Part shown: positions 1 to 9,085 of the stretch, piece by piece
Position numbering within the stretch: the stretch's first letter is position 1
How the letters are laid out: the number at the start of each line of letters is the position of its first letter
NCBI GenBank assembly: GCA_017644045.1
Contig: JAEPMI010000017.1
Location: forward strand, 84,462 to 148,461
Source: Deltaproteobacteria bacterium
GTDB taxonomy: Bacteria > Myxococcota_A > Polyangia > Polyangiales > Houyiibacteriaceae
Length of the DNA stretch: 64,000 nucleotides
Direction of reading: 5' to 3'
The notes under the pieces: generated by a model
What the model saw: the letters and a program-made list of their open reading frames with translations, nothing else
Database searches by the model: none
What the model was told of the DNA's origin: nothing
Position numbers and translations under genes: made by a program

Positions 1-1
1 C

Positions 2-112
2 GAGGTGCGGCGGATGCTCGCGAAGCGCTCGCGGCAGCTGCTCGAGCGGTACCGGCGCGGGGACGACGTGGACCTGGAGGCGTGCCCGCTGGGGAGGCTG
101 TTCCTGATTTGA
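2..112 (+). CDS. C-terminal end of an unknown protein (5' end outside window)
   Basis: An open frame enters from the left edge and ends at TGA 110-112. The last 36 codons give a basic, Arg- and Leu-rich helical tail ending in Leu-Phe-Leu-Ile. Codon use is GC-rich at the third position, as in neighbouring genes. No family can be recognised from so short a piece. An 18-bp palindrome starts directly after the stop and probably terminates this unit. Confidence 0.5.
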   Translation, partial: EVRRMLAKRSRQLLERYRRGDDVDLEACPLGRLFLI

Positions 113-130
113 GTGGCTCCGCGGAGCCAC
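113..130. terminator. Perfect 18-bp palindrome after a stop codon
   Basis: GTGGCTCCG followed by its exact reverse complement begins one base after the TGA at 110-112. RNA from either strand would fold into a strong GC hairpin. There is no T-tract, so intrinsic termination is likely but unproven. It separates the upstream gene from the lipoprotein at 189. Confidence 0.55.
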
Positions 131-188
131 CCGAAGAAATTCTGCCTCCGCTACGCAACCGAGCGGCGCACCGGTCGAGTAAGGGCCC

Positions 189-1853
189 ATGCCGCACACT
201 GCCGCTCTCCGCGGCGCTGCCCACCAGCGCCTTTCGCTCCTCTCGTTCGCCGTGGTCTTCGGGGCGGCCGCATGCGGAGACGCCCCGCCGTGCATGGAAG
301 GGGACCCGATGTGTTCTGCGGTGGACGCAGGCCCCATGCCCGCACTCGACGCCGGCGCCCCCATGGCCGACGACATGGGTGAAGCCGATGCGTTCGTGCC
401 CGAGCTCGGCGTCACGCTCTCGCCCGCAGACCTCCGGCTTCGTCGCGGAGAGAGCGCAGCCATCGAAGTCACTCGTTCTGGCTTCGATGGTCCCGTGGCC
501 ATCACGGTCGATGGGCTCCCGGCGGGAGTGGCCGCCAACCCGCTGACCCTGCCCGCCGGGGTCGATGGCGCGAGCATCGTCATTCAGGCCACCGACTCGG
601 CAGCCCTGGGCGGCCTGGTCGCGTTCGTCGTTCGGCTCGGCGCAACCGACGAGCCCGCGCTGGAAGCCACCGCCGAGGGAACGCTGGTGGTCGCCGATGC
701 GCCCGGAATGCTCGACGAGAGCTTTGGCCAAGACGGACTCGCGACGATCACCCACGAGGACGAAATCGACCTCGACCTCACCGAGGTCGCCATCGACGAC
801 GAGAGCCGCGTGGTCATGGTCGGCTACCTCCACAACGGCGGCGTGGGGCCCCGGCAGCTCTACATGGCGCGCGTCCGAGCCGACGGCGAGAGCGATTCGG
901 GCTTCGGCGACCGCGGGTTCGTCATCGGTACCGGCGACCATGAGTCCCAGGCGAGCAGCTTCGTACTGGACGGCAACGAACTGCGCGTCCTGGGCCGCGC
1001 GCAAGCCACCACCGAACCTGAGAGCAGCTTCCGGTTCCTGAGTGCCTGGACCGAGAACGGCCGGCTCGACCCTTCGTTCGGTGACGGCGGAGAGCAGATC
1101 CTCCCCGACTGGGACCGGATCTTCAGCATCGCGCTCAACCGCGTGACTGGCCGACTCTTCCTTGGCGGCCAAGGTCGCGTCGATGCGGTGTCCACCGACG
1201 GAACCTCCCGCAGTCTCTCGGTGCCCGCCGACCTGCCTGTGATTGGCAGCATGATCCACTCCAACGGCACCCTCACCTTCGGCACCGGAGCGCGGACCTC
1301 CGGCGAAGCCGTGGCGGTCGTCGGTCGACTCCGAGAGACCGGCGGACTCGACCGGACCTTCGGCGATGACGGCTACCTCTGGCTCGAGCCCCCTCCCGGA
1401 GACCGCGACCTCAGTCAGGTACTGGCGCTCGTGGTGACGTCGAGCGGCGACGGATACGCGGGCGTCGACCAGGGAGTCCGGGGCGACTACCGCGGTGAGC
1501 CCGAGCTGATCCGCTTCACCGCCGATGGCGTTCTGGATTCGTCTTTCGGCACGGACGGTCGGGTTCGATTCGAAGACCGAGGTTTCATCCATAGCGTCGT
1601 GGTGGACCGTGAAGGTCGCCCCGTCGTCTACGGCTTCGAGACACCCGACTCGTCCAGCGCTCTGCGTCGAATCAAGCGGTACACCGCCAGTGGAACCCCG
1701 GATTCGGAGTTTGGCGAGGACGGGACCGTCGACCTCAGTGCACTCGACCTGCGGTTCATCACCCACGCGGGACACGACGCCGCCGCGGACCGACTCGTTG
1801 CCTGCGGTCGTGCTTCCGCCGGCTCCGTGCGCTGCGCCCGCTTCTGGCTCTGA
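189..1853 (+). CDS. Delta-60 repeat lipoprotein
   Basis: A 554-residue probable lipoprotein. The N-terminus has a basic start, a hydrophobic stretch and a lipobox-like FGAAAC near residue 29, followed by an Asp/Ala/Pro-rich linker. The body carries at least six delta-60 repeats, each with the core L-D-x-x-F-G-x-x-G (for example LDESFGQDG, LDPSFGDGG, LDRTFGDDG, LDSSFGTDG). The family (TIGR02608-type) forms a beta-propeller-like extracellular domain of unknown role. A paralogue with the same layout lies at 4536-6149 on the other strand. The protein should sit at the cell envelope; substrate or partner cannot be told. Confidence 0.85.
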   Translation: MPHTAALRGAAHQRLSLLSFAVVFGAAACGDAPPCMEGDPMCSAVDAGPMPALDAGAPMADDMGEADAFVPELGVTLSPADLRLRRGESAAIEVTRSGFDGPVAITVDGLPAGVAANPLTLPAGVDGASIVIQATDSAALGGLVAFVVRLGATDEPALEATAEGTLVVADAPGMLDESFGQDGLATITHEDEIDLDLTEVAIDDESRVVMVGYLHNGGVGPRQLYMARVRADGESDSGFGDRGFVIGTGDHESQASSFVLDGNELRVLGRAQATTEPESSFRFLSAWTENGRLDPSFGDGGEQILPDWDRIFSIALNRVTGRLFLGGQGRVDAVSTDGTSRSLSVPADLPVIGSMIHSNGTLTFGTGARTSGEAVAVVGRLRETGGLDRTFGDDGYLWLEPPPGDRDLSQVLALVVTSSGDGYAGVDQGVRGDYRGEPELIRFTADGVLDSSFGTDGRVRFEDRGFIHSVVVDREGRPVVYGFETPDSSSALRRIKRYTASGTPDSEFGEDGTVDLSALDLRFITHAGHDAAADRLVACGRASAGSVRCARFWL

Positions 1854-1862
1854 GCACACGTC

Positions 1863-2027
1863 TCAGGACCCACTCACCACGTCGTCGAGCCGAGCCTGCA
1901 CCCGCACCCAGGACTCGGTCTCGACCTCGCCCCGCCGCACCTCTTCGATCCGGCGGACGATCTCCTCACGCCACGCGGCCCTGCGTTCGCTCAGAGTGGG
2001 TCCTTCGCCCCGACTTCGCTTCGTCAT
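1863..2027 (-). CDS. Orphan antitoxin-like protein (addiction module component family)
   Basis: A 54-residue acidic helical protein. The segment around AAWREEIVRRIEEVRRGEVE, followed by a Trp-Val-Arg-Val-x-ARL tail, follows the pattern of Unstab_antitox proteins (PF09720), whose members read roughly E-I-x-R-R-x-E-E-x-x-x-G-E-V-x-x-x-x-W-x-x-V-x-A-R-L. I take the ATG at 2027, which places this core after a short basic leader; the frame is open further upstream. No RelE/ParE-type toxin gene follows: the next gene downstream is the convergent lipoprotein, 10 bp away. It may be a solitary antitoxin, a remnant or a regulator. Confidence 0.5.
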   Translation of the reverse strand: MTKRSRGEGPTLSERRAAWREEIVRRIEEVRRGEVETESWVRVQARLDDVVSGS

Positions 2028-2110
2028 CCAGCCACCGTCGCATCCGGCTGTGACAGCCACGTCGAGCGCAGGCGGGACCTCTCGCTTCACCGAGTGCTAC
2101 ATCACCCTCG

Positions 2111-3610
2111 ATGAGCGAGCCGCAACCAAACCCATGGTGCCGGGTGCTCGGCATCGAGACCCCGACGCTCGAGGCCATCGCGAACCATCCGGAAGCGAAC
2201 CACTACACGCGGCTCCTGGTCGCGCTCCTGGAGCGCGGCGAGCCGATGACCCTCGAGCAGGTGGCGGAGCGGATCGAAGCCGCGGGCATCGCCGAGCGGT
2301 CGCGCGCGCTGCAATCGCTGAAGCGCTGCCGCCCCGGGCGGCCCCCCGTCTACCGGGAGGGCGACCACTACACCCTCGATCCCCACGACGACGAGCTCGA
2401 CCTCTGGGTGTTCACACTCGGGCTCCGGCCACCGAAGGTACGGACCCCGGCTCCGCCGCCGGAGCTGGAGCCGCTGCCGGGCCCGGAGACACCGCTCACC
2501 ACGGATGAGCTCGACGAGGCGTTCCGGAACCGCAGCCTGAGCCAGTGGTCCGCCCAGCGCCTGGCCCTCGCCATTCTCGACGCCCATGGCGAGCCCTTGC
2601 CGGCCATCGACGTGGTGCAGTGGCTCGACGCTCGCACGCGATACCACCGCCTGAAGGTGGACTCGGCGCGCACGAGCCTCCGGCGCAAGGGGTCGCCAGT
2701 GAGCGTGCGGGAGGATGGCCGCTGGGCCATCGCTGCGGACACCGAGGAGCCGCTGGAAGCGATGCGAACCGCGGTCCGCGCGCTGGTCGAAACCGCTCGG
2801 CGCCAACCACCGCGCACCAGCCCGGAGGAGCTGGAGCAGCTTCGCGAGCGGTGGGACGCCAAGCGACGCGCGCACCAGGTCGAGCTCACCGCGATGTCGC
2901 GGGCACTGATCGTGGCGTTCCCCGAGACGAAGCCCGAGGCCGCCGCACTCCTCGACGTCGAGACCAAGGCACTGCGTACGTTCATCGGAGCCGAGCTCGG
3001 GGACCTTCCAGCGCGGCTCGAGCCGTACGACATCATCGGCGCCGTATCCGTGCGCCCCTTGCTCCGGAGCCTCGGCATCGAGCTCGGCGACCGCCGCGTG
3101 GCAGAGCTCGGACCGCCGCAGAAGACCCGACAGCTCAATCGGCGGGGTCGCACCCTGACCCTCACCACCGAGCTTCTCATCCAGGGATCGTGCAACATCA
3201 GCCGGCCCTTCGGTGACCCGAACACCATGGCCGGCTACCTCCGCGACGGGAAGCACGGCCGGCTCCGCCGTCGCCTCGAGGCCGACCTGAAGTCGCTCTA
3301 CGCGATGTACCAGTACGGCCGCCTCCACGGCATGCTCCGATTGCGCTGGGGCTTCCTCGACGAGGGGCTGCGCGTGCCCTGGGTCCACGCGGACGAGGAG
3401 ACTCTCTTCGATCTGACGCACCGGGCCCTCGACAGCGGACGGCCGCTCGAGGTGGTCGCGGGCACGGCTCCGGGGTGGGCCGACCCGTGGGCACGGAAGC
3501 AGCGGGTCTCGGTCCAGAGCGATCCGGAGGGCAGGCGCCCGTGGCTCGTCGACGAACACGGGCGCGTCATCGAGGAAGCCGACGTGCAGCTCGCGCGCTT
3601 GGTGGAGTGA
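2111..3610 (+). CDS. Unknown protein with two winged-helix-like segments
   Basis: A 499-residue soluble protein that I do not recognise. Residues about 30-90 and 140-200 each look like a winged helix: helices ending in a basic recognition-like helix, then a short hairpin with Tyr/Trp (for example YREGDHYTL and VREDGRWAI). A Pro/Glu-rich linker joins them. The C-terminal 250 residues are mixed alpha/beta with a conserved-looking block near RPFGDPNTMAGYLRDGKHGR. The paired DNA-binding-like domains suggest a transcription or replication role. The gene starts at ATG 2111 and its codon bias is native. Function is open. Confidence 0.6.
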   Translation: MSEPQPNPWCRVLGIETPTLEAIANHPEANHYTRLLVALLERGEPMTLEQVAERIEAAGIAERSRALQSLKRCRPGRPPVYREGDHYTLDPHDDELDLWVFTLGLRPPKVRTPAPPPELEPLPGPETPLTTDELDEAFRNRSLSQWSAQRLALAILDAHGEPLPAIDVVQWLDARTRYHRLKVDSARTSLRRKGSPVSVREDGRWAIAADTEEPLEAMRTAVRALVETARRQPPRTSPEELEQLRERWDAKRRAHQVELTAMSRALIVAFPETKPEAAALLDVETKALRTFIGAELGDLPARLEPYDIIGAVSVRPLLRSLGIELGDRRVAELGPPQKTRQLNRRGRTLTLTTELLIQGSCNISRPFGDPNTMAGYLRDGKHGRLRRRLEADLKSLYAMYQYGRLHGMLRLRWGFLDEGLRVPWVHADEETLFDLTHRALDSGRPLEVVAGTAPGWADPWARKQRVSVQSDPEGRRPWLVDEHGRVIEEADVQLARLVE

Positions 3611-3678
3611 GCAGGGCAGCGCCACGGGCACCTCGCGACCCACGACTGCACGCCCGCGGGCCCCCGCCAGTCTCACGG

Positions 3679-3693
3679 GAAAACTGAGTTTTC
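3679..3693. other. A/T-rich palindrome in the 3611-3805 gap
   Basis: GAAAAC-TGA-GTTTTC stands out as an AT-rich palindrome in very GC-rich DNA, 113 bp upstream of the start at 3806. It could be an operator for the probable DNA-binding protein encoded there, or the terminator of the preceding gene. Nothing else is apparent in this 195-bp gap. Confidence 0.3.
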
Positions 3694-3805
3694 GACGACT
3701 CGAACCGCCGAAATCACGCCAAAACGGTCACTCCGTGCCCCAAGGAGTGCCGTTCATGGCATGATTGCCCGATCGCGAATTGTCAGTTCGGGAAGGAGTC
3801 AGCGG

Positions 3806-4507
3806 ATGAGTCGCAAGCCGAGAATCGTGAGCCCCGCCGGAGGGCGCGTGCGCCTGAGACCGACCCCTGCGATCCGCCGCCCCGCCGTGCCGGTCCCGCG
3901 CCCTACCCCGGCGCCGAGCCGACCGCGCACCGCCAGTGTCCGCAAGACCGTCCAAGCGGACATCCGCCGCATCCACCAACAGATCGCCAAGGCCGAGGCG
4001 GCCTTCCACGCCGCCGGCGAGATGCTCCTGGCCCTCGACCGCCCCGACGTCCTCGCCGCCTTCGGCGCCAAGACCTTCAACCAGTTCCTCGACGAGCACG
4101 TCATGCCCTCGGGCACCGCGCACCGCTACATGACCGTGGCCCGCGAGTTCGAGCGCGACCAAGCCGTGGAGCTCGGCGTCAGCAAGGCCTACCACCTCGT
4201 TCAGTACGCGACCATCGCCAAGACCCGCTCCCGGGCTTCCGCGCTCGCCACGCGCGACGCCAAGATCGGCAAGCCCGGCAAGCGCATCTCGGCGATGAGC
4301 GCCGCCGAGGTCGCGGACGCGGTGCGGCGGGAGAAGATGGACGCCGGGCGGGCGGCGGTGGCGAAGGCGACCACGCGGGAGCGGAAGGCGGCGAAGGCGC
4401 TGGTGGCGCAGTTCGAGGAGCGCTTCGGGATGGACGCGACGATGCGGATCGACAAGAAGCGCGGGGTGCTGCGGTTGGAGGTGAAGTTGAGTGATTTGTT
4501 GGAGTGA
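3806..4507 (+). CDS. Probable DNA-binding protein, basic N-terminus
   Basis: A 233-residue protein. The start at ATG 3806 is preceded by a strong ribosome-binding site, GGAAGGAG at 3791-3798, which favours it over the earlier ATG at 3761. Residues 1-50 are Arg/Pro-rich and probably disordered. A helical region follows with an HTH-like stretch (FGAKTFNQFLDEHVMPSG, then a helix with AHRYMTVAREF), and then a Lys/Ala-rich helical part. This resembles small chromosomal HTH proteins common in myxobacteria. The target is unknown. The gene converges on the lipoprotein gene at 4536. Confidence 0.6.
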   Translation: MSRKPRIVSPAGGRVRLRPTPAIRRPAVPVPRPTPAPSRPRTASVRKTVQADIRRIHQQIAKAEAAFHAAGEMLLALDRPDVLAAFGAKTFNQFLDEHVMPSGTAHRYMTVAREFERDQAVELGVSKAYHLVQYATIAKTRSRASALATRDAKIGKPGKRISAMSAAEVADAVRREKMDAGRAAVAKATTRERKAAKALVAQFEERFGMDATMRIDKKRGVLRLEVKLSDLLE

Positions 4508-4509
4508 GG

Positions 4510-4527
4510 GGCTCCGAGTACGGAGCC
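4510..4527. terminator. Hairpin between convergent genes
   Basis: GGCTCCG-AGTA-CGGAGCC forms a perfect 7-bp stem with a 4-nt loop. It begins just after the stop of the 3806 gene and 9 bp before the end of the opposing gene. This position suits a bidirectional terminator. No T-tract is present. Confidence 0.55.
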
Positions 4528-4535
4528 GTGGCTGA

Positions 4536-6149
4536 CTACAGCCACAGCCGCGTACACGCGATTCGGTCGTAGTCAGCGTACCCGCAGGTGACCACCCGGT
4601 CGGCGACCGAGTCGTGACCCGCCGCGTCGAGCAACGGAGACTCGACGAACATGCCGCCGTCGCCGAAGGTGGTGTCCAGCGTGCCGGACCGTGTGTAGCG
4701 ACGCAGTTGGCTCTCCGATCGGTATTCACTCGTGGCCACCCGGAGTCGGACGACAGGTCGATGCTGTCGATCGATGAACACATCGCTCGGCCAGCCACGG
4801 TCGGCGAGACGAACCCGGCCGCCATCGCCGAACGAGTCATCCAGACGGCCGTCGGCGGTGAAGCGAATGAGCTCCGGTACGTCCGCGAGCTCCGCGCCCC
4901 GATGTCGCACCAAGGCGAACCCACTTCCGTCGTCCTCCAGCGCAATCGCGATCCCGACCACGCCGTCCGGATCGGCGGCAATGCTGTCGACCCTCAACAC
5001 GCCACCGTCCCCAAACTCCGTATCCCAGCGACCGTCGTCGTGGATTCGGCCGACCGCCGCGTCGGGTCCGGATTGCCCGGACGTGATTCGGCCGTTCTGG
5101 TGGACCATCGCTAGGCCAGCCAGGTACCCGTCGGGCACCGAGATGGCCTCGTGGGCACCCGCCGGGTCGAAGGCGTAGAGCGCCGAGAACGAGCCGTAGA
5201 AGTACCGCCCGTCTCCGAAGACCAGCCCACGCGGCGAGTCGTAGCCGCTGTCGTAGCCGAGGGCCTGAACCACGCCACGCGAGGCGAAGCCGGAATCCAG
5301 AGCGCCATCGTCGTCCCAGCCTGCGAGGAACTGGATGCCGGCCACGTGGTCCTCGTCGTCGCGCTTCATCATCAGCGCCCGAGCCTCTCCGTCGACCAAG
5401 ATGAGCGACCGGGCGGTGGTCTCGTAGGCCGACGGGTTGTCGTAGACCAAGCCCCCGTCACCGAAGGAGGCGTCTCGCTCCCCGTCGGCGGTGAGCCGCA
5501 CCAAGAACGCCGTCCGTGCGTATTCGGGCGCCTCGCCCAGCCTCTGGCCCATGGTGGTGATCGAGCCATCCGCGGCCACTGCCACATCGGCGAGCTCGAG
5601 TTCACCAACCCCCGAGAGCAACGGGACTCGCCCATCGGTACCGAAGGACCGGTCGACACTCCCTGGGCTTCCGGCGATCAGGAGCGAAACCATCGAAACC
5701 CGCTCAGCAAGCGCGCTCTCTTCCGCGGCGAGGTGAACGCGGACAGGCACCGGGCCGCCCTCCTGCGCGCTGCTCGAGGCGACGAGCACCAACGTGGCGC
5801 TGTCCACCGCGGCTGGCACGGAGACGGGGTCGGCGGCGACTCCGGCCGGAAGCCCATCCATCCAAATCGTGACCGGTCCCACCGGACCAGTGCGGACGAG
5901 GTCGACCGTCACCGTCGTGGAATCGCCCCGCACGACCCGAATCAGCTCTTGGTCGAGTGTTGCCGTGAATGAGGTCGGGACTCCTCCGTCGGCCGGCGGA
6001 AGAACGGGATCCATCCCGCTGTCACCGTTCATTGGGGGAGGTCCGCCATCCGGCATGGCAGTCGGGTCGGCTTCTCCGCAAGCGGCAGCCAGCAGGAGAA
6101 TGGTCATGCCCAGCGGGCGGAGGGAGGAAAGGGTCGTCGAAACGCTCAT
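4536..6149 (-). CDS. Delta-60 repeat lipoprotein, paralogue of 189-1853
   Basis: A 537-residue lipoprotein. I place the start at ATG 6149, where GAGGGG lies just upstream and the N-terminus becomes a clean signal peptide (MSVSTTLSSLRPLGMTILLL, then AAAC as lipobox). An Asp/Pro-rich linker follows, then an Ig-like stretch, then delta-60 repeats such as VDRSFGTDG, RDASFGDGG, LDDSFGDGG and LDTTFGDGG. Domain order and the C-terminal Cys-Gly and Trp/Leu ending match the protein at 189-1853, so the two arose by duplication. Role: envelope-exposed protein of unknown function. Confidence 0.85.
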   Translation of the reverse strand: MSVSTTLSSLRPLGMTILLLAAACGEADPTAMPDGGPPPMNGDSGMDPVLPPADGGVPTSFTATLDQELIRVVRGDSTTVTVDLVRTGPVGPVTIWMDGLPAGVAADPVSVPAAVDSATLVLVASSSAQEGGPVPVRVHLAAEESALAERVSMVSLLIAGSPGSVDRSFGTDGRVPLLSGVGELELADVAVAADGSITTMGQRLGEAPEYARTAFLVRLTADGERDASFGDGGLVYDNPSAYETTARSLILVDGEARALMMKRDDEDHVAGIQFLAGWDDDGALDSGFASRGVVQALGYDSGYDSPRGLVFGDGRYFYGSFSALYAFDPAGAHEAISVPDGYLAGLAMVHQNGRITSGQSGPDAAVGRIHDDGRWDTEFGDGGVLRVDSIAADPDGVVGIAIALEDDGSGFALVRHRGAELADVPELIRFTADGRLDDSFGDGGRVRLADRGWPSDVFIDRQHRPVVRLRVATSEYRSESQLRRYTRSGTLDTTFGDGGMFVESPLLDAAGHDSVADRVVTCGYADYDRIACTRLWL

Positions 6150-6205
6150 GGGCCCCTCTTCGACTCGAGCTTGGGTGAGTTGCGTTGCCAGCAGATTTTG
6201 GCTGA

Positions 6206-6463
6206 GGAGGCCCGCTGCTCCGGGACCAGACCGTCTGGATGCCTCAGAAGGCGCTGGCCGAGCTCTTCGCTGTGGGCGTGCCGGAAATCCGCAAGCACCT
6301 TCAGAACATCTTCGAGTCCGCGGAATTGCAGGAGGAAGCAGTTGTTTCCGTTTTGGAAACAACTGCCGCCGATGGGAAGCGCCATCAGACCCGCTTCTAC
6401 AACCTCGACGCCATCATCGCCGTCGGCTACCGGGTCAACGCCTTCGATGCCACCCAGTTCCGC
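6206..6463 (+). pseudogene. Relic of a RhuM-family gene
   Basis: An 86-codon stretch begins after an in-frame TGA at 6203-6205 and reads like the middle of RhuM (Virulence_RhuM) proteins: TVWMPQKALAELFAVGVPEI, a region with HLQNIFESAEL, then TAADGK, FYNLDAIIAVGYRVN and ATQFR. The family is normally over 300 residues. Here both the N-terminal part and everything after the ATQFR box are missing; the frame continues with unrelated Arg-rich sequence. RhuM genes often neighbour type I restriction genes, so this may be debris from an older defence locus at the island edge. Confidence 0.75.
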
Positions 6464-6568
6464 CACGAACCCAAGGTTCCCTTCACGCAGCGACGAGGGA
6501 AGCCCAATGGCGGAATGCGGCTACCAGCCCGGGGATCAGCGATCCATCGCACGTTCTGCCTAAGGCGG

Positions 6569-6596
6569 TGTCAGATCGGCCAGCTAGCCTCGTCTT
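6569..6596 (+). promoter_or_regulatory. Island ECF-type promoter, site 1
   Basis: TGTCAGATC at 6569-6577, 13 nt, then CGTCTT at 6591-6596. It matches the bipartite element shared by seven island sites. A start of transcription 7-8 nt after the -10 box would fall at or next to the ATG at 6603, so this operon may be transcribed leaderless. Confidence 0.75.
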
Positions 6597-6602
6597 CTGG
6601 TC

Positions 6603-9080
6603 ATGAACTCACCTCGCACCAGCGCGGGACTGCCGGCGGACGTCGCCGAGCGACTCGAGGTCGCGGTCGGACACTTGCCGACTCGCATCCACGCGATCGC
6701 CCGTGCGATCCTGCAGGGCGCGCAACCTCCGCGGGCCGAATCGATCGTAGACACCTGGACCGACCCACCAACGCCCGATGTCGGAGAGGGCCGCGACTCT
6801 GCCGCTGCGCCGTCGGCGGCGCCCGGGGCAAGGACCGCCAAGATCCGCGCGATCCTCGACATCCAGGGCGTCGGAACACTTGCGCCCGCGGGAGTATCCG
6901 GTTTCTCCGGCCACTTGAACGTTCTCTATGGAGAGAACGGCAGCGGGAAGTCGTCGATCGGTCGGATTCTACAGGACGTCGGTACATGCCACGCCGCAGC
7001 CCGGATTCTCTCGAATGTATTCGAGGAGGAGCCGGAAACCGCCTCGGCCCAGCTACGAGTGGTCGTCGGCGACGAGGAACGAGAGCTTCGCTGGAGCTAC
7101 GACCCCGAGCGAGAAGCGCCACTCCTGAGACTGCGCGTCTACGATATCAAGTGCGGTGATTCGTACGTTCGTAGTGGTGCCGAAGCCTCGGTGTTGCCGG
7201 GCCCCGCCCAGCGAGTCGCGACCCTCGCGAGCTTCCTCGACGCGCTCAGGAGGGCACTTCAGGAGCGAGCTTCGGCGCTCGAGGCTGGCTGTCGGTTCGA
7301 CCCCGCCGACGGCACAGCGGTCGCGGAGGCGTGGTACGAGCGCGATTCTGACCAGCTCGAGGCGCTGGCGAAGTGGAGCGAGGACGACGCGGCGCAGCTC
7401 GCCTTCCTGCTGCAGGGACAGCGGTTCAAAGACACCGACCTGGACAGCGCCGCCGGAGCGTGGGACGCAAGAGCGTTCACGCTTGGGCTCGCCAAGGAGG
7501 CGATTCTGCGAGCCAAAGCCGCACTCGAGCCCGCCCGCCTACGGGAGTTCCGCGAGCGTGAGGACAGGATTCAGGCGCTCGAGTCGGAGCTAGGCACATC
7601 CGAATCGCTAGGGCGCCTCGATGCGAAGGGCCTGCGCCAACTCTTCGCCGTCGCGCACCGCGTGGCTCCCAGTCACGTCGACGGTAGAGCCTTTTGCCCG
7701 CTCTGCGATCGAGACTTCGATGACGACGAGCTCAACGACTATCGCCTCCGGCTCGCAAGTGCCGACGCTGAGAGTGCTCTGACGCTCGACGCCCTCCGTA
7801 GACAGCAGGACTCCGACTTGGCGCTCTGGTCGGCGGTGCATGCCCAGCTCGACGAACTCGTTCTCGATGACGCGCCAGAGGCGACCCGGTGGGTACAGCA
7901 GGCCATTTCGCTCCTAGCGGCTCTGCTCCAAGGGGGAGGGAGCGATACGAAGGCCATCGCAACTGACCCATTGGCGGAGTTGCAAGCCTTGATCGATGAC
8001 GCGAGGGATCGACGTCAGGCCTTGAGTTCGCTGGCCAAGTACGAGGGCGACTGGGAGCGTGAGCTCGCCGAGCTCGAGAGCCGCCGACAGCTGGCCCAAG
8101 ACGACGGGGCCGCCGTTCTGGCGCAGGTCGCGAAGCTGGAGACCGCTGCTACGCTGCGTGCCGCAGTCGACATGCTCGGCACTCGGTCGCTCACCACCAT
8201 TCAGAGTGACCTGGTGGAAGCACTCATGACTGCGAGCTACCGTTCAACGCTTCGGCAGTGCCTCGGCGAACTACTTCCTGGTCGCCCCGTCCGCCTGAAG
8301 CAGCGCGGCAGCAAGGGGCGGGTCCAGTACTCTCTCGAGCTCGAGGGGGCGACCAAGGGCAGCAAGCTTCACGACGTTCTGAGTGATGGCGAACGGCGGA
8401 TGGCCGGCCTGGCCTTCTTCCTGACCGAAGCGGAGGTCATTGGTGCGGGAGAGACCCTGGTCTTCGATGATCCAGTGTGCTCCGTGGATGAGGTTCGGCG
8501 AGACCGGGTCGCGCGGCGGCTGGCCCGGCTCGCCCGGGATCGACAGGTGATCGTCATTACCCACGACCTCGTCTTCGTGGAGATGCTGTGCCGGCACGCG
8601 GGCACGGACGAGCCCACCCTGTTCGAATGCCGCCGCGCCGGCATCGTAGCGGGCCTGATCACGGATGGACTTGAAGTTGCGGTGGATGTCGGGGCGGCAG
8701 TGAAGGCGGTGGCTGCTTCGGCCAGCCGCCTTCAAGTCCTCGAGCAGCAGGTCGCCGAGGGCAAGCGCAATCTCGAGGAACTGAGCTCAGAGAGCCAAGC
8801 CTATCGGAGAGCACTCCGGGTCGCCGTGGAGCGGATCGTCGAGAAGCGGGTGCTTCGGGGGGTCGTTCGCCGGTTCGACCGAGCGGTGCACACCGGCATG
8901 CTACCCAAGGTAGAGCTGAGCCAGGACGTTAGAGACCTCGTTCAGGAGCTCATGAACGAAGCCTCTCGCGAGCTTCACGATTCCACCGTTGCCCTCGCAC
9001 CGAGCTGCCTGGACGCGGCATCGGCGGCTCTGTACCTGGAGCGCCTTCGTGAGCTGAAGAGGCTCAGTAGGGAGAACTAG
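6603..9080 (+). CDS. SMC-like AAA ATPase of the AAA_13 (RloC/PrrC) type
   Basis: An 825-residue ABC-class ATPase. A low-complexity N-terminus is followed by Walker A GENGSGKSS at about residues 110-118, coiled-coil stretches, a central FCPLCDRDF that could act as a zinc-hook-like CxxC, an ABC signature LSDGER near 592, Walker B LVFDDPVCSVDE near 617-628 and a switch His in VITHDLVF. The arrangement matches AAA_13 proteins such as the RloC and PrrC anticodon nucleases, where the ATPase senses damage or phage and releases a toxin. I see no clear HEPN nuclease motif in the C-terminal helices, so the effector may be a neighbour. First gene of a three-gene operon with 9086 and 9931. Confidence 0.85.
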   Translation: MNSPRTSAGLPADVAERLEVAVGHLPTRIHAIARAILQGAQPPRAESIVDTWTDPPTPDVGEGRDSAAAPSAAPGARTAKIRAILDIQGVGTLAPAGVSGFSGHLNVLYGENGSGKSSIGRILQDVGTCHAAARILSNVFEEEPETASAQLRVVVGDEERELRWSYDPEREAPLLRLRVYDIKCGDSYVRSGAEASVLPGPAQRVATLASFLDALRRALQERASALEAGCRFDPADGTAVAEAWYERDSDQLEALAKWSEDDAAQLAFLLQGQRFKDTDLDSAAGAWDARAFTLGLAKEAILRAKAALEPARLREFREREDRIQALESELGTSESLGRLDAKGLRQLFAVAHRVAPSHVDGRAFCPLCDRDFDDDELNDYRLRLASADAESALTLDALRRQQDSDLALWSAVHAQLDELVLDDAPEATRWVQQAISLLAALLQGGGSDTKAIATDPLAELQALIDDARDRRQALSSLAKYEGDWERELAELESRRQLAQDDGAAVLAQVAKLETAATLRAAVDMLGTRSLTTIQSDLVEALMTASYRSTLRQCLGELLPGRPVRLKQRGSKGRVQYSLELEGATKGSKLHDVLSDGERRMAGLAFFLTEAEVIGAGETLVFDDPVCSVDEVRRDRVARRLARLARDRQVIVITHDLVFVEMLCRHAGTDEPTLFECRRAGIVAGLITDGLEVAVDVGAAVKAVAASASRLQVLEQQVAEGKRNLEELSSESQAYRRALRVAVERIVEKRVLRGVVRRFDRAVHTGMLPKVELSQDVRDLVQELMNEASRELHDSTVALAPSCLDAASAALYLERLRELKRLSREN

Positions 9081-9085
9081 TCACC

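Noticed and set aside
2102..3676. 524-codon frame antisense to the 2111 gene
   Set aside because: The plus-strand protein has domain-like structure and better codon use; this one is a GC shadow.
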